The notes: a model not told the origin generated them from the sequence alone. Positions 7,572 to 15,846 are shown, counted from the first letter of the stretch. The stretch: DNA of 29,639 bases from DUQW01 sp050953825 (GCA_050953825.1 JBMNNF010000012.1:1-29639); one strand, 5' to 3'. A program made the numbers and translations.

Positions 7572-8687
7572 ATGAAGAAAAAATTGACAGTTTACGAATT
7601 GGTATTGACTTCTATTATTGGAGCAGTAATCTTAATTCTAGCATTAGTCCCTAACGTGGGATTCATTCAAATTTTACCTGGAGTTGCTGTAACTATTATG
7701 CATATTCCAGTAATTATTGGAGCATTTTTATTAGGTTGGCGCGAAAATTTATTTTTAGGTGCCTTATTTGGATTAAGTTCACTATTAGTGGCAGCCACAA
7801 GACCAACAACTCCATTTGATATGGCGTTTGTTAACCCGTTAATTTCGGTCTTGCCAAGAATGTTATTTGCCTTATGTGCTTATTTTATCGCTCGCCTATT
7901 TAAAAAACTTAATGATATTAAATATGGCAAACAAATTATCTTTGGAATCATCACTTTAACTACCGCTTTAGGACTTTTCTTTGGCGTTAATCATATCACT
8001 AAAGAGTATGCATACCGTGATTATAATCAAACTAATAATGAAATTGTTAACACTAATTGTGAAATTATTTTATTACAAAATCATGATGATGTCTTACAAG
8101 TTATTGCTGAATCAAGAAGTGATAGTGCTGCTAAAAAGGCATTAATTAGAAAATACAAAGTTACAAGTGGTTCACTTAATATTTATTTCACTAAAGATCT
8201 TTCACAAATTAGAGGAAGCACTCCAGACAACATTCAAACTTTAATAACTACTAAAGAAAATCGAATTGATGAATTAAAAGAATTAATTAAAGTAAAAAGT
8301 GATGATGTTTTAGCAGATGGGACCTTGACAGTTGAAGCGAAAGAAAGGTTTAGTAATTATCAAAAAATTACAATACCTATTTCGATAGTTATCATCATTG
8401 GTTTAGGAGTTTTATATTATTTCTTTACTCTTAAAAAAGAAGGAACACACACTTATATTGCCTCAGTCTTTATTATCTCAACAATTGTTCATACTATTTT
8501 AGTCATTTCTTCAGTGTTAATTTTCAACCCTAAAGTTTTTACTGAAACATTTGGCAATAAAAATATTATGGTAATTATCTTATCAATTGCAGCCTTTAAT
8601 GGTGTGATTGAGGCATTCGTTGGCGCTTTAATCGGTACACCAATTGCGACTGCCGCTTTAATTAGGAAAGAAGGGAATCAAAGATGA
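7572..8687 (+). CDS. ECF transporter S component, probable pantothenate type, with large insert
   Basis: The N-terminal 110 residues form about four membrane helices with hallmark motifs of the pantothenate-type ECF substrate-binding (S) subunit: LPGVAVTIMHIPVIIGAFLLG, trimmed here to its core HIPVIIGAFLLG, and AATRPTTP. The last part (about 297-365) supplies the remaining helices. Between them lies a hydrophilic stretch of roughly 125 residues (141-265), flanked by two extra membrane helices, so the product is 371 residues against about 190 usual for the family. The stop overlaps the coaX ATG (ATGA), tying vitamin uptake to its first metabolic step. The energising EcfA/A'/T subunits are not in the window. 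Substrate assignment rests on motif recall and the coaX neighbour. Confidence 0.8.
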   Translation: MKKKLTVYELVLTSIIGAVILILALVPNVGFIQILPGVAVTIMHIPVIIGAFLLGWRENLFLGALFGLSSLLVAATRPTTPFDMAFVNPLISVLPRMLFALCAYFIARLFKKLNDIKYGKQIIFGIITLTTALGLFFGVNHITKEYAYRDYNQTNNEIVNTNCEIILLQNHDDVLQVIAESRSDSAAKKALIRKYKVTSGSLNIYFTKDLSQIRGSTPDNIQTLITTKENRIDELKELIKVKSDDVLADGTLTVEAKERFSNYQKITIPISIVIIIGLGVLYYFFTLKKEGTHTYIASVFIISTIVHTILVISSVLIFNPKVFTETFGNKNIMVIILSIAAFNGVIEAFVGALIGTPIATAALIRKEGNQR

Positions 8688-9427
8688 TTTTACTATTTGA
8701 TTGTGGAAACACTAATATTAAAATAGGTTTAGCTAAAGACCATAAAATTGAACAAGTTTTTAGAATTAACTCAGTAACTAATAAAACTCCTGATATGTAT
8801 GCGATAAGACTAAATCAAATGTTTGACCCGAAACAAATTACTGGAGTTATTATTGCTAGTGTTGTCCCAGAAATTACCATCAATTTAAAAATTTTATCTA
8901 AAAGATTATACGGAATTGAACCAATAGTTTTAGAACCAGGAACTAAAACTGGAATCAATATTAAGGCCGATCATCCACAAGAAGTTGGCGCCGATCTTAT
9001 TTGTGGAGCCGCCGCCCTTATTGACCCTAAACCAACAGTAATTGTTGATTTAGGAACGGCCAACAAATACTTGTATGTTAAAAATAAAACCCTTTTAGGA
9101 GTTATTATTTCTCCAGGAGTTGTCGTTTCAATTAAAGCTTTAGTGGGATCAACGGCACTATTACCACATGTTGAAATTAAAGTTCCTAAAAAAGTTTTAG
9201 GAAACAACACTGTAGAATGTATGCAATCAGGAGTAATTTATGGGGTCGCTAGCGAAGTTGAAGGAATTGTTCATCGTATTCAAAAAGAAATCCAAAGTGA
9301 ATGCGATGTCATTATTACCGGAGGACTAGCCAAGCTTATTTCACCACTTGTTGATTTAAAAATGGAAGTAAGACCTAATTTAGTTTTGGAAGGATTATTA
9401 AATATCTACTATTTAAACACTAAATAA
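8684..9427 (+). CDS. coaX: Type III pantothenate kinase
   Basis: CoaX phosphorylates pantothenate to 4'-phosphopantothenate, the first step of CoA synthesis. The 247-residue ASKHA-fold protein shows the N-terminal phosphate loop LFDCGNTNIKIG (4-15), the GAD motif with catalytic Asp104, a second phosphate motif VDLGTA (121-126), ISPGVVVS, and the C-terminal TGGLAKLI. Two positions depart from the family pattern as I recall it: GADR reads GADL here and DLGTATTFD reads DLGTANKYL. Both are near the substrate site, so some change of pantothenate contacts is possible. The gene overlaps the uptake gene by four bases. Length is normal. Confidence 0.92.
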   Translation: MILLFDCGNTNIKIGLAKDHKIEQVFRINSVTNKTPDMYAIRLNQMFDPKQITGVIIASVVPEITINLKILSKRLYGIEPIVLEPGTKTGINIKADHPQEVGADLICGAAALIDPKPTVIVDLGTANKYLYVKNKTLLGVIISPGVVVSIKALVGSTALLPHVEIKVPKKVLGNNTVECMQSGVIYGVASEVEGIVHRIQKEIQSECDVIITGGLAKLISPLVDLKMEVRPNLVLEGLLNIYYLNTK

Positions 9428-9452
9428 AATAATATTTTTCGCTTTTGGATTA

Positions 9453-9461
9453 TGATATACT
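9453..9461 (+). promoter_or_regulatory. Extended -10 promoter of pgcA
   Basis: TGATATACT is an extended -10 with one mismatch. A weak TTTTTC at 9435-9440 is the only -35 candidate. AAAGGA lies before the ATG. Confidence 0.5.
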
Positions 9462-9485
9462 GAAAAAAGAGAAAGGAATGATATA

Positions 9486-11159
9486 ATGACAATCAAACAA
9501 AAGTATGACTTATGGGTAAATGAACCCAACATGCCCGATTATTTAAGAGAAGAACTTTTAAAAATGGATGAAACTCAAATGGAGGAAGCTTTTATTAAAG
9601 ATTTAGAATTTGGAACTGGTGGCTTAAGAGGAATTATTGGCGCTGGTACCAACAAAATGAATGTTTTTACAGTCAGAAAAACATCATTAGGATTTGCTAA
9701 TTATTTAGCACTTGATCCGAAAAATAAGAAAAAAGGAATTGCGATTTGTCACGATAATCGACACTTTTCTAAAGAATTCGCTCGTGAAGTTGCCAAAGTA
9801 TTTGCCCATGAAGGATTCAAGGTTTATTTATTCAAAGAATTAAGACCTACACCAATGTTGTCATTTGCAATTAGATATTATGGTTGTGCTGGTGGAGTAA
9901 TGCTTACAGCTAGCCACAATCCAAAAGAATATAATGGTTATAAAGTTTATAACTCATCAGGTTCTCAATTAGACTTACCACAATCTGATTTATGTATCGC
10001 TGAAGTTAACAAAGTAACTGATATGTTTAACATTAAAACTGCTGATAATGATCTAATTGTTCCAGTATTAGAAGAAGTTGAAGCCGCATATTTAGAAAAA
10101 GTTAGAAATATTCAATTAAATGAGACTTCTAAATCAGTTAACATCTTATATTCACCACTTCACGGTACTGGAATTACGGTTATTCCTAAAGTATTAGAAT
10201 CAATGGGATACAATGTCTTGGTTTATGAACCACATGCAGCAGTGGATCCTGATTTTAGTAACACGAAAAATGCTAACCCTGAAATGCCAGAAGCGTGGGA
10301 AGGGATGGCAAAAGTAGCGTTAGAAAATGATTGTGATGCGATTATTTTAACCGATCCAGACTCTGATAGAACTGGGATTTCTGTTCGTGATGGTAATGAT
10401 TATATTTTATTAAATGGTAACCAAGGCGCAGCCATTACGGTTTATTATTTATTATCTCAACGTCAAAAACACAATAAATTAGTACCAAATGGTAACGTTT
10501 ATTCAACAATTGTCACTACTGACTTAATTGGCGAAATCGGTAAGTCATTTGGTCAAAACTCAGTTAGAGTTTTAACTGGATTTAAATTCATCGGTGAACA
10601 AGCGTTAAAAAATGAAGGTAAACACGAATTCCAATTTGGTTGTGAAGAAGCTATTGGTTCAGTAATTGAAGGTTTCGTCAGAGATAAAGACGGAGTTCAA
10701 CAAACTTTAATGTATACTGAAATTGCTTCATGGTTAAAAGATAAAGGAATGACATTTATTGATTACTTACATGAAATTTATGAAAAATATGGCTATTATT
10801 TAGAATATACCCATAACTTAGTTTTAACTGGTTTAGACGGTGCTAAAAAAATCTTAGAAATTATGGACTACGTTAGAACTAATGGAATTACCTTAGAAGA
10901 ACATAAATTAGTTAAATATGAAGACTACAAAGTATCTAAAGTATATTACCCTGGCGGTAAAACTGAAAAACTTGATCAATATAAATCAAATGTCTTAAAA
11001 TTTTATTTTGATAATGGCATGTGGGTCATCTTTAGACCATCAGGCACTGAACCTAAATTAAAGATTTATTTTAGTGTCATTAGTAAATCCCAACAAGGGG
11101 CTGAAGAAGAATTAAACAAAGTTGTTCAAGAAGTATTAGAATTTACTAACAAAATTTAA
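9486..11159 (+). CDS. pgcA: Phosphoglucomutase/phosphomannomutase
   Basis: An alpha-D-phosphohexomutase of 557 residues, interconverting glucose-6-P and glucose-1-P. It has the four-domain family layout: N-terminal FGTGGLRGIIG (42-52), the phosphoserine loop TASHNP with Ser143, the metal loop DPDSDR (290-295), the sugar-binding segment GCEEAIGS, and the phosphate-binding loop RPSGTEPKLKIYF near the C-terminus. Length agrees with Bacillus-type PgcA (about 575). With galU at 22176 it would supply UDP-glucose for membrane glycolipids. It has its own promoter and is followed after 14 bases by the M24 peptidase gene. Confidence 0.94.
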   Translation: MTIKQKYDLWVNEPNMPDYLREELLKMDETQMEEAFIKDLEFGTGGLRGIIGAGTNKMNVFTVRKTSLGFANYLALDPKNKKKGIAICHDNRHFSKEFAREVAKVFAHEGFKVYLFKELRPTPMLSFAIRYYGCAGGVMLTASHNPKEYNGYKVYNSSGSQLDLPQSDLCIAEVNKVTDMFNIKTADNDLIVPVLEEVEAAYLEKVRNIQLNETSKSVNILYSPLHGTGITVIPKVLESMGYNVLVYEPHAAVDPDFSNTKNANPEMPEAWEGMAKVALENDCDAIILTDPDSDRTGISVRDGNDYILLNGNQGAAITVYYLLSQRQKHNKLVPNGNVYSTIVTTDLIGEIGKSFGQNSVRVLTGFKFIGEQALKNEGKHEFQFGCEEAIGSVIEGFVRDKDGVQQTLMYTEIASWLKDKGMTFIDYLHEIYEKYGYYLEYTHNLVLTGLDGAKKILEIMDYVRTNGITLEEHKLVKYEDYKVSKVYYPGGKTEKLDQYKSNVLKFYFDNGMWVIFRPSGTEPKLKIYFSVISKSQQGAEEELNKVVQEVLEFTNKI

Positions 11160-11173
11160 GGAGTTTTTATCAA

Positions 11174-12409
11174 GTGGTTGTAAGAAGAAGACAAAATTTA
11201 ATCAAAAAACTAGAAGATGGAAGTATTACAATACTTTTTTCAGGCAAGTCTCAAGTTAAGACTTGTGATCAATATTATCACTTTTTCGCCAATAATAACT
11301 TTTACTATTTAACAAACTTAACCGAAGCTAATATGGCTTTAGTTATTATTAAAGGTAATCATCAAGTCAAAGAAATAGTCTTTAAAGAAATTAGATCTCC
11401 AGAACGAGCTCTATGGGACGGAGAATTATTAACAATCGATGAAGTCAAACAAATCGCTAAAGTTGATGAAGTTAGAAACATTGATACCTTAACTAATTTT
11501 TTAAAAATGGTAACCTCAAGTGGAAGAGGTAATACTTACGGAAAATTAGATAAACTTAATCTTGATTTAGAATCTAACAATTTAGAATCAGTAGCTTATC
11601 AATTTCTAGATGATATTAAAGAAGTTCATCCATACTTACAAGTAGTTAATATTAATTTTGAACTTTCAACTTTAAGAATGATTAAAGATAGTGAAGAAAT
11701 TGAAAATATTAAACAAGCGATTAAAGTAACTAACGAAGGCTTAAAAAACATTATGAAACACTTGAAAGGTGGCGCATATGAATATGAAATGGAAGCCCAT
11801 TTCTTGCACACATTAAATCTTAATAATGTAGTTGAATCATTTAACACCATTGCTGCTAGTGGTAAAAATGCAACCGTCTTACACTATGTCGATAATAATC
11901 AAAAATTAGGTGACAATGATTTAATGTTATTTGATCTCGGAGCTTACTATAATCGTTACGCTTCAGATATTTCACGCACTTATCCAGTAAGCGGAAAATT
12001 TACTCCGAGACAAAAAGAAGTTTACGAAGTTGTCTTAAAAGCCAACAAAGAAACCATTAAAATGTTAAAACCTGGAGTTACTTGGAAAGAATTCAATGAA
12101 TTCGCCATTAAGATTTTAGTTGAAGGAATGTATCAATTAGGTTTAATTAAATCTGATGAAGAATACCGAAAATACTATTATCATTCAATTGGACATTTCC
12201 TAGGTTTAGATGTCCATGATGTTGGTGATTATAATATAGCTTTACAACCAGGAATGGTAGTTACAGTTGAACCTGGTTTATATATTGCTGAAGAAGGTAT
12301 TGGAATTAGAATTGAAGATGACGTTTTAATTACTGAAACTGGATCAATCAATTTATCTGAAGATATCATTAAAGAAGTTATAGATATTGAAAAATTTATG
12401 AGTAAATAA
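11174..12409 (+). CDS. M24 family Xaa-Pro aminopeptidase
   Basis: A 411-residue protein of the aminopeptidase P type, which releases N-terminal residues preceding proline. An N-terminal non-catalytic domain (about 1-170) precedes the pita-bread catalytic domain, whose five metal ligands are visible: Asp254 (LFDLGA), Asp265 (ASDISRTYP), His341 (HSIGHFLGLDVHD), Glu366 (VTVEPGLYI) and Glu381 (GIRIEDDVLI). The start is GTG at 11174, ten bases after an AAGGAG that overlaps the pgcA stop; no ATG is available nearby. It is likely cotranscribed with pgcA and ends at a terminator. Confidence 0.92.
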   Translation: MVVRRRQNLIKKLEDGSITILFSGKSQVKTCDQYYHFFANNNFYYLTNLTEANMALVIIKGNHQVKEIVFKEIRSPERALWDGELLTIDEVKQIAKVDEVRNIDTLTNFLKMVTSSGRGNTYGKLDKLNLDLESNNLESVAYQFLDDIKEVHPYLQVVNINFELSTLRMIKDSEEIENIKQAIKVTNEGLKNIMKHLKGGAYEYEMEAHFLHTLNLNNVVESFNTIAASGKNATVLHYVDNNQKLGDNDLMLFDLGAYYNRYASDISRTYPVSGKFTPRQKEVYEVVLKANKETIKMLKPGVTWKEFNEFAIKILVEGMYQLGLIKSDEEYRKYYYHSIGHFLGLDVHDVGDYNIALQPGMVVTVEPGLYIAEEGIGIRIEDDVLITETGSINLSEDIIKEVIDIEKFMSK

Positions 12410-12422
12410 TTATACATTAAAG

Positions 12423-12449
12423 AAGTGCGGCTAAAAAGCGCGCTTTTTT
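12423..12449 (+). terminator. Terminator after the M24 peptidase gene
   Basis: A GC-rich stem (AAGTGCGGCT with AGCGCGCTT, one bulged G, one G-T pair, loop AAAA) is followed by a T run. It isolates the next four-gene cluster from upstream transcription. Confidence 0.8.
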
Positions 12450-12506
12450 ATTTTAAAGTAATAAAATTTAATTCCTTCTATTATTAAGTAAAAGGAGGAA
12501 ATACAT

Positions 12507-13136
12507 ATGAAAAAGATTATAATTATCTTTATATTATTTTTAGGTTTTTTAAATATTAAATACATTGTTGAAGCGGGTTTAATCAATAATTATCAAGAAA
12601 TTACTTTTGAAAATCCAAAAATAAAGTTTTTAAGTCAATATAAACCTGAAGAATTAAGTAAATACTATTCAAAAGTAAGTAAAAGACGATTTGCTGGTTG
12701 GCAAACATATGAAATCGTTAAAAGTGAAAAAGTTAATTTTACTAAAACGACACTAACTTCAATCCGTAATACTGGTTCGACTCCAATTGTTTTAGATAAA
12801 ACGATTAAAACGGAAACTACACAAAAATATTCAATTGGAGCTTCTGGTGGCATTGAAGCTAGTGGCAGCGGTCAAATTAAAGTTTTCAAATTTGGACTTA
12901 GTAAAAAATTAAATATTAAAGGAGATGCCACCATTACCATTAGTCAAACCGAATCAATGTCAACTAAAATAACAGTTGATCCAATGACACAACTAGACAT
13001 TTATATTAAAGGAAATGGTAAACTCTCTAATGGCGTAGCCTCACGATATGTTTTTTGGTTTAGAACTCATACTGGTGGTTATGAATATTTAAATGTTAAC
13101 AGTTTATTTTATCGATTGGAGAAGAAGCGAATATGA
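12507..13136 (+). CDS. Small secreted beta-rich protein, aerolysin/ETX-MTX2-like (tentative)
   Basis: A 209-residue protein with an N-terminal hydrophobic segment (MKKIIIIFILFLGFLNIKYI) ending near VEA-G, which looks like a signal peptide without a lipobox Cys. The mature part has the Ser/Thr-rich alternating pattern of secreted Firmicutes proteins with aerolysin or ETX/MTX2-like architecture: a Trp-Gln-Thr-Tyr block near residue 70, NTGSTPIVLDKTI, a Gly/Ser-rich stretch (YSIGASGGIEASGSG), a TESMSTKITVDPMTQLDIYI block where toxins carry the V-P-P strand, then an aromatic C-terminal strand. This is pattern recall, not a search. A very strong Shine-Dalgarno AAAGGAGG (12491-12498) precedes the ATG. 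The stop overlaps the next start (ATGA), so it heads a coupled four-gene operon. Pore formation is unproven. Confidence 0.6.
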   Translation: MKKIIIIFILFLGFLNIKYIVEAGLINNYQEITFENPKIKFLSQYKPEELSKYYSKVSKRRFAGWQTYEIVKSEKVNFTKTTLTSIRNTGSTPIVLDKTIKTETTQKYSIGASGGIEASGSGQIKVFKFGLSKKLNIKGDATITISQTESMSTKITVDPMTQLDIYIKGNGKLSNGVASRYVFWFRTHTGGYEYLNVNSLFYRLEKKRI

Positions 13137-13933
13137 CTCAAAAAATCTTGTTTGCTATCTCTGGAATCTTGATCGTTGGTGCTATCATTGCGGTAATTGT
13201 AACTAATAAACCGAAGGTATCACCCAAGTTATTAACTGTAAAAACCGAATATAACTACGTTTATACTGATACTAAAAGAGTAACTATTAAAATATATTCT
13301 AATAAAAGCAAACACAAAACTCATTTTATTGACAATATCAATTACGCTTTTTTAGTTAATGAAGATGAAAGTAATCGCTTTGAGTTAGAATTATTAGAAA
13401 TCAATTATTCACATTCAGAAAAATATATTGGTGATGAATTTTATTGTTATAACTATCATTTTAAAATGCCAAGATTAGAAACTAATATGTTAATTGATAA
13501 TGCTTATTTAGAAATCCAATTAGTTGACGGAACTAACTATTTATTAGAAATTGGGAAATTTCAATTTTTATATTATCCCAATGTTGGTGAAGAGCATGTA
13601 ATTAAAATACTCGGATTATATGGTTACAAACAAGAAGGAAGTGAATTCCCAAGATTAAATAAAATCATTATAGAAACCAGTGACTTAGCTAATACTACAG
13701 TCGAATCTATATCAATTGATGGTACTAATGATTTAATCTATCACATTAATCAAAATGAAATTCATATTGAAATTCCTTTTTCAAGGGTCTCATTATTTCA
13801 AGCTCCACTAATTTTAACCTTAACTAAAGATGGTACAACTAGTATTCAAGTTATTGATAATTTTTTATATTTTAACGATTATCACACCTTAGAAATTGGT
13901 AGTGATTTATGTCACATCTATGAAGTTGATTAA
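13133..13933 (+). CDS. Single-pass membrane-anchored extracellular protein, unknown
   Basis: A 266-residue protein with one N-terminal membrane helix (about 5-25, FAISGILIVGAIIAVIV) and a long outside domain (about 30-266) that alternates short hydrophobic and polar segments, consistent with a beta-sandwich of two or more subdomains. There is no lipobox, enzyme motif or recognised repeat. It starts inside the previous stop codon (ATGA, with GGAGAAG upstream) and its 3' end overlaps the ABC ATPase gene by 14 bases, so it is translated as part of the four-gene unit. A role as a surface partner or chaperone for the secreted protein, or as a periplasm-facing accessory of the transporter, is inference from context only. 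Confidence 0.7.
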   Translation: MTQKILFAISGILIVGAIIAVIVTNKPKVSPKLLTVKTEYNYVYTDTKRVTIKIYSNKSKHKTHFIDNINYAFLVNEDESNRFELELLEINYSHSEKYIGDEFYCYNYHFKMPRLETNMLIDNAYLEIQLVDGTNYLLEIGKFQFLYYPNVGEEHVIKILGLYGYKQEGSEFPRLNKIIIETSDLANTTVESISIDGTNDLIYHINQNEIHIEIPFSRVSLFQAPLILTLTKDGTTSIQVIDNFLYFNDYHTLEIGSDLCHIYEVD

Positions 13934-14477
13934 AGTTGATAGTGCCTCTAAATATTACTTAAAAAAACGTTACAATTTAACGATAAATAAACATGAATTA
14001 TTATTAATAACTGGAACTAATGGTAGTGGTAAAACCACTCTAATCAAATTGATATTAGGCTTTGTTAAGCCAGATGTTGGCAAAATAATAAAATATAAAA
14101 AGATTAAATTTAATTATTTACCAGAAAAATCTTACTTACCCTATTTTCAAACAGCTTATGATTATTTATCGTTAATTAGTAAACTAAAAAAAGTCGAGTT
14201 AGATATTAAATTATTAATCGAATTAGATATCCCTCTTTATAAACAAATTGGTCATCTTTCCAAAGGCAACTATCAACGTGTCGCCATCGCTAGCTCCTTA
14301 ATTGGTAATAGTGATTTAATTATTTTAGATGAACCGTTATCAGGTCTAGATAGAAAAACTTGTAATACTTTAAAAAGAATCATTAAACGTTTATTAGAAG
14401 CTGGTAAATCAATTATTATCTCAACTCATAATCCTAAAGTTTTTGAAAAGATGGCCACCTATCATCTTGCCTTATGA
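13920..14477 (+). CDS. ABC transporter ATP-binding protein
   Basis: A compact ABC ATPase of 185 residues with every core motif: Walker A GTNGSGKTT (about 28-36), a Q-loop region near FQTAYDYL, a variant signature HLSKGNYQR instead of LSGGQQR, Walker B LIILDEP, D-loop LSGLD, and the switch His in ISTHNP. It is shorter than the usual 220-240 residues, mainly in the C-terminal helical part. A TTG at 13896 would add eight residues; the ATG at 13920 gives MKLIKVDSASK, a typical first strand, and is preferred although no strong Shine-Dalgarno is seen, so coupling to the upstream gene is likely. It overlaps the permease start (ATGA). It probably powers the next gene product. Confidence 0.88.
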   Translation: MKLIKVDSASKYYLKKRYNLTINKHELLLITGTNGSGKTTLIKLILGFVKPDVGKIIKYKKIKFNYLPEKSYLPYFQTAYDYLSLISKLKKVELDIKLLIELDIPLYKQIGHLSKGNYQRVAIASSLIGNSDLIILDEPLSGLDRKTCNTLKRIIKRLLEAGKSIIISTHNPKVFEKMATYHLAL

Positions 14478-15154
14478 TTAAATATTTTTTCGCTCATTTC
14501 TTTAATAAGAAGATGAGAATAATAACTATCATCGTTTTAATGTTAGTCGCTATATTGGCCGTTATTATTTCAAATCCGCAAACATCTCAGTCCGAGATGT
14601 ATTTAAATATGAATAATTATAATGAAGAATATCATAATCGCATGTTAATGATTATTCGTTATATTTTGATGTTTTCAGTTTCGCTAATTTTAATTGAACA
14701 CGATGCCCCTTTTATTAAACCATTAATTGCTTATTTTAATCGAGGGAGAGTATCTTTTTTTAAATTATTATTTTATTTATTAATTGTTAACTGGCTCATA
14801 CTAGTTATTTATTCATTAATTATTGTAGTACCTTCCTTAATCACTACCTACTATCAATTTAATATGAATTACTTTATTGAATTTATAAAACTAATTCCTG
14901 ATTTTATAATAATGACACTAATATTGTTAATAATCGTAAGAGATAATCGAAAACCATTAAGCTTTTTGTTGCTAATTCTATTTATTATGATTACTTTTGC
15001 CCAAGAAGATAGCGATCAATTATTGTTCAGTTATTTAATACCACTATCATCATCTAAAATATTTGAATATGAATTAGGTTATTACTATTTGATGGTTTAT
15101 GTAATATTGTTAGGATACATCTACTTTTTATTATTCAAAAATGAGAATATTTAA
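14474..15154 (+). CDS. ABC transporter permease-like integral membrane protein
   Basis: A 226-residue protein with about six membrane helices (approximately 15-33, 58-76, 98-122, 140-155, 162-177 and 202-221). The first loop (34-57) is polar and presumably outside. There is no sequence motif I can assign, but the size, topology and the four-base overlap with the ATPase gene fit an ABC-2 type permease subunit. The half-size would require a homodimer with two copies of the ATPase. It closes the cluster; the toxin-antitoxin promoter starts 13 bases after its stop and no terminator is seen. Substrate unknown; export of, or protection against, the secreted protein encoded first in the cluster is a hypothesis. 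Confidence 0.72.
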   Translation: MIKYFFAHFFNKKMRIITIIVLMLVAILAVIISNPQTSQSEMYLNMNNYNEEYHNRMLMIIRYILMFSVSLILIEHDAPFIKPLIAYFNRGRVSFFKLLFYLLIVNWLILVIYSLIIVVPSLITTYYQFNMNYFIEFIKLIPDFIIMTLILLIIVRDNRKPLSFLLLILFIMITFAQEDSDQLLFSYLIPLSSSKIFEYELGYYYLMVYVILLGYIYFLLFKNENI

Positions 15155-15165
15155 CTAATTTAATC

Positions 15166-15206
15166 ATTGACATATATCAATAAAATGATATAATAATGAT
15201 ATAATA
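15166..15206 (+). promoter_or_regulatory. Toxin-antitoxin promoter with operator-like repeats
   Basis: A perfect TTGACA (15167-15172) and TATAAT (15189-15194, with an upstream TG) are 16 bases apart. The -35 lies in a near-perfect 16-base palindrome, ATTGACATATATCAAT (15166-15181). The -10 lies in an exact tandem duplication of ATGATATAATA (15185-15195 and 15196-15206), which creates a second TATAAT. Such layout suits autorepression by the antitoxin. Confidence 0.7.
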
Positions 15207-15217
15207 GAGGTGATACT

Positions 15218-15478
15218 ATGAAAAAGATTGTTCCATCATCCGATTTAAGGAATAAATATCCTGAAATCTCGAAACTAGCAAAAGAAGAACAACAACCAAT
15301 ATATATTACTGTAAATGGTAGAGGCGATACTGTTCTTTTAAGTCAATATGTTTATGAAAAACAATTAGCCGAATTAGAGTTATTAAAATCATTGGCAATA
15401 GCAGAAGATGATGTCAATAAAGGCCATCTTATGGACTCTGAAGTAGTTTTTAGTAGTGTTAAGAAAAAGATAAAATAA
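15218..15478 (+). CDS. Phd/YefM-type antitoxin
   Basis: An 86-residue protein of the Phd/YefM antitoxin type: the N-terminal part (KIVPSSDLRNKYPEISK, then QPIYITVNGRGDTVLLS) matches the DNA-binding domain, where the target-DNA dimer forms, and the charged C-terminal half would wrap the toxin. It neutralises the downstream toxin and probably represses its own promoter through the palindrome at 15166-15181. Shine-Dalgarno GAGGTGAT (15207-15214). The toxin ATG begins one base after the stop. Confidence 0.88.
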   Translation: MKKIVPSSDLRNKYPEISKLAKEEQQPIYITVNGRGDTVLLSQYVYEKQLAELELLKSLAIAEDDVNKGHLMDSEVVFSSVKKKIK

Positions 15479-15479
15479 T

Positions 15480-15788
15480 ATGGCTAAAATTGAATTTACT
15501 CTAATCGCATATAGTGATCTAAATGATATAGTTGAATATATGATCTCTGATTATGCAACTCCTTTGACAATAAAGACATACATTCTAAAAATTGAAAAAT
15601 CCATCAATTCTCTATCTGAGTTTCCTGAAAAAGGAAACTTACCACTAATAAAATCTGTTAGAGATCAAGGCTATAGATTTTTAATAGTCGGAAGTCACTT
15701 AATTTTTTATAAATTTAACTCCATTTTAAACAAAATAACTATATATCGAATTTTGCATCAAAAATCATCATACGATAAAATATTGTAA
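15480..15788 (+). CDS. RelE/ParE-family toxin
   Basis: A 102-residue toxin of the RelE/ParE superfamily. It shows the usual order: N-terminal strand (KIEFTLIAYSDLNDIVEYM), two helices (TPLTIKTYILKIEKSINSL), the FPEKGNLP turn typical of ParE, then strands YRFLIVGSHLIFYKFN and ITIYRILHQKSSYDKIL, the last with the arginine-histidine pattern of the family. ParE members poison gyrase whereas RelE members cleave mRNA; the FPxxG turn and Ile-Tyr-Arg-Ile-Leu-His end favour the ParE side, but the target cannot be decided by eye. Cotranscribed with the antitoxin. Confidence 0.87.
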   Translation: MAKIEFTLIAYSDLNDIVEYMISDYATPLTIKTYILKIEKSINSLSEFPEKGNLPLIKSVRDQGYRFLIVGSHLIFYKFNSILNKITIYRILHQKSSYDKIL

Positions 15789-15827
15789 AAGAAAGTAAAA
15801 ATGAAAAAAATGACATAATTTTCTCCA

Positions 15828-15846
15828 TTTAAACACAATGTTTAAA
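15828..15846. repeat. Inverted repeat between toxin gene and DUF898-like gene
   Basis: TTTAAACA and TGTTTAAA (8 of 8 pairs) flank CAA. It is followed by CTTTATT rather than a clean T run, so it may be a weak terminator of the toxin-antitoxin unit or an operator upstream of the next promoter. Confidence 0.5.
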
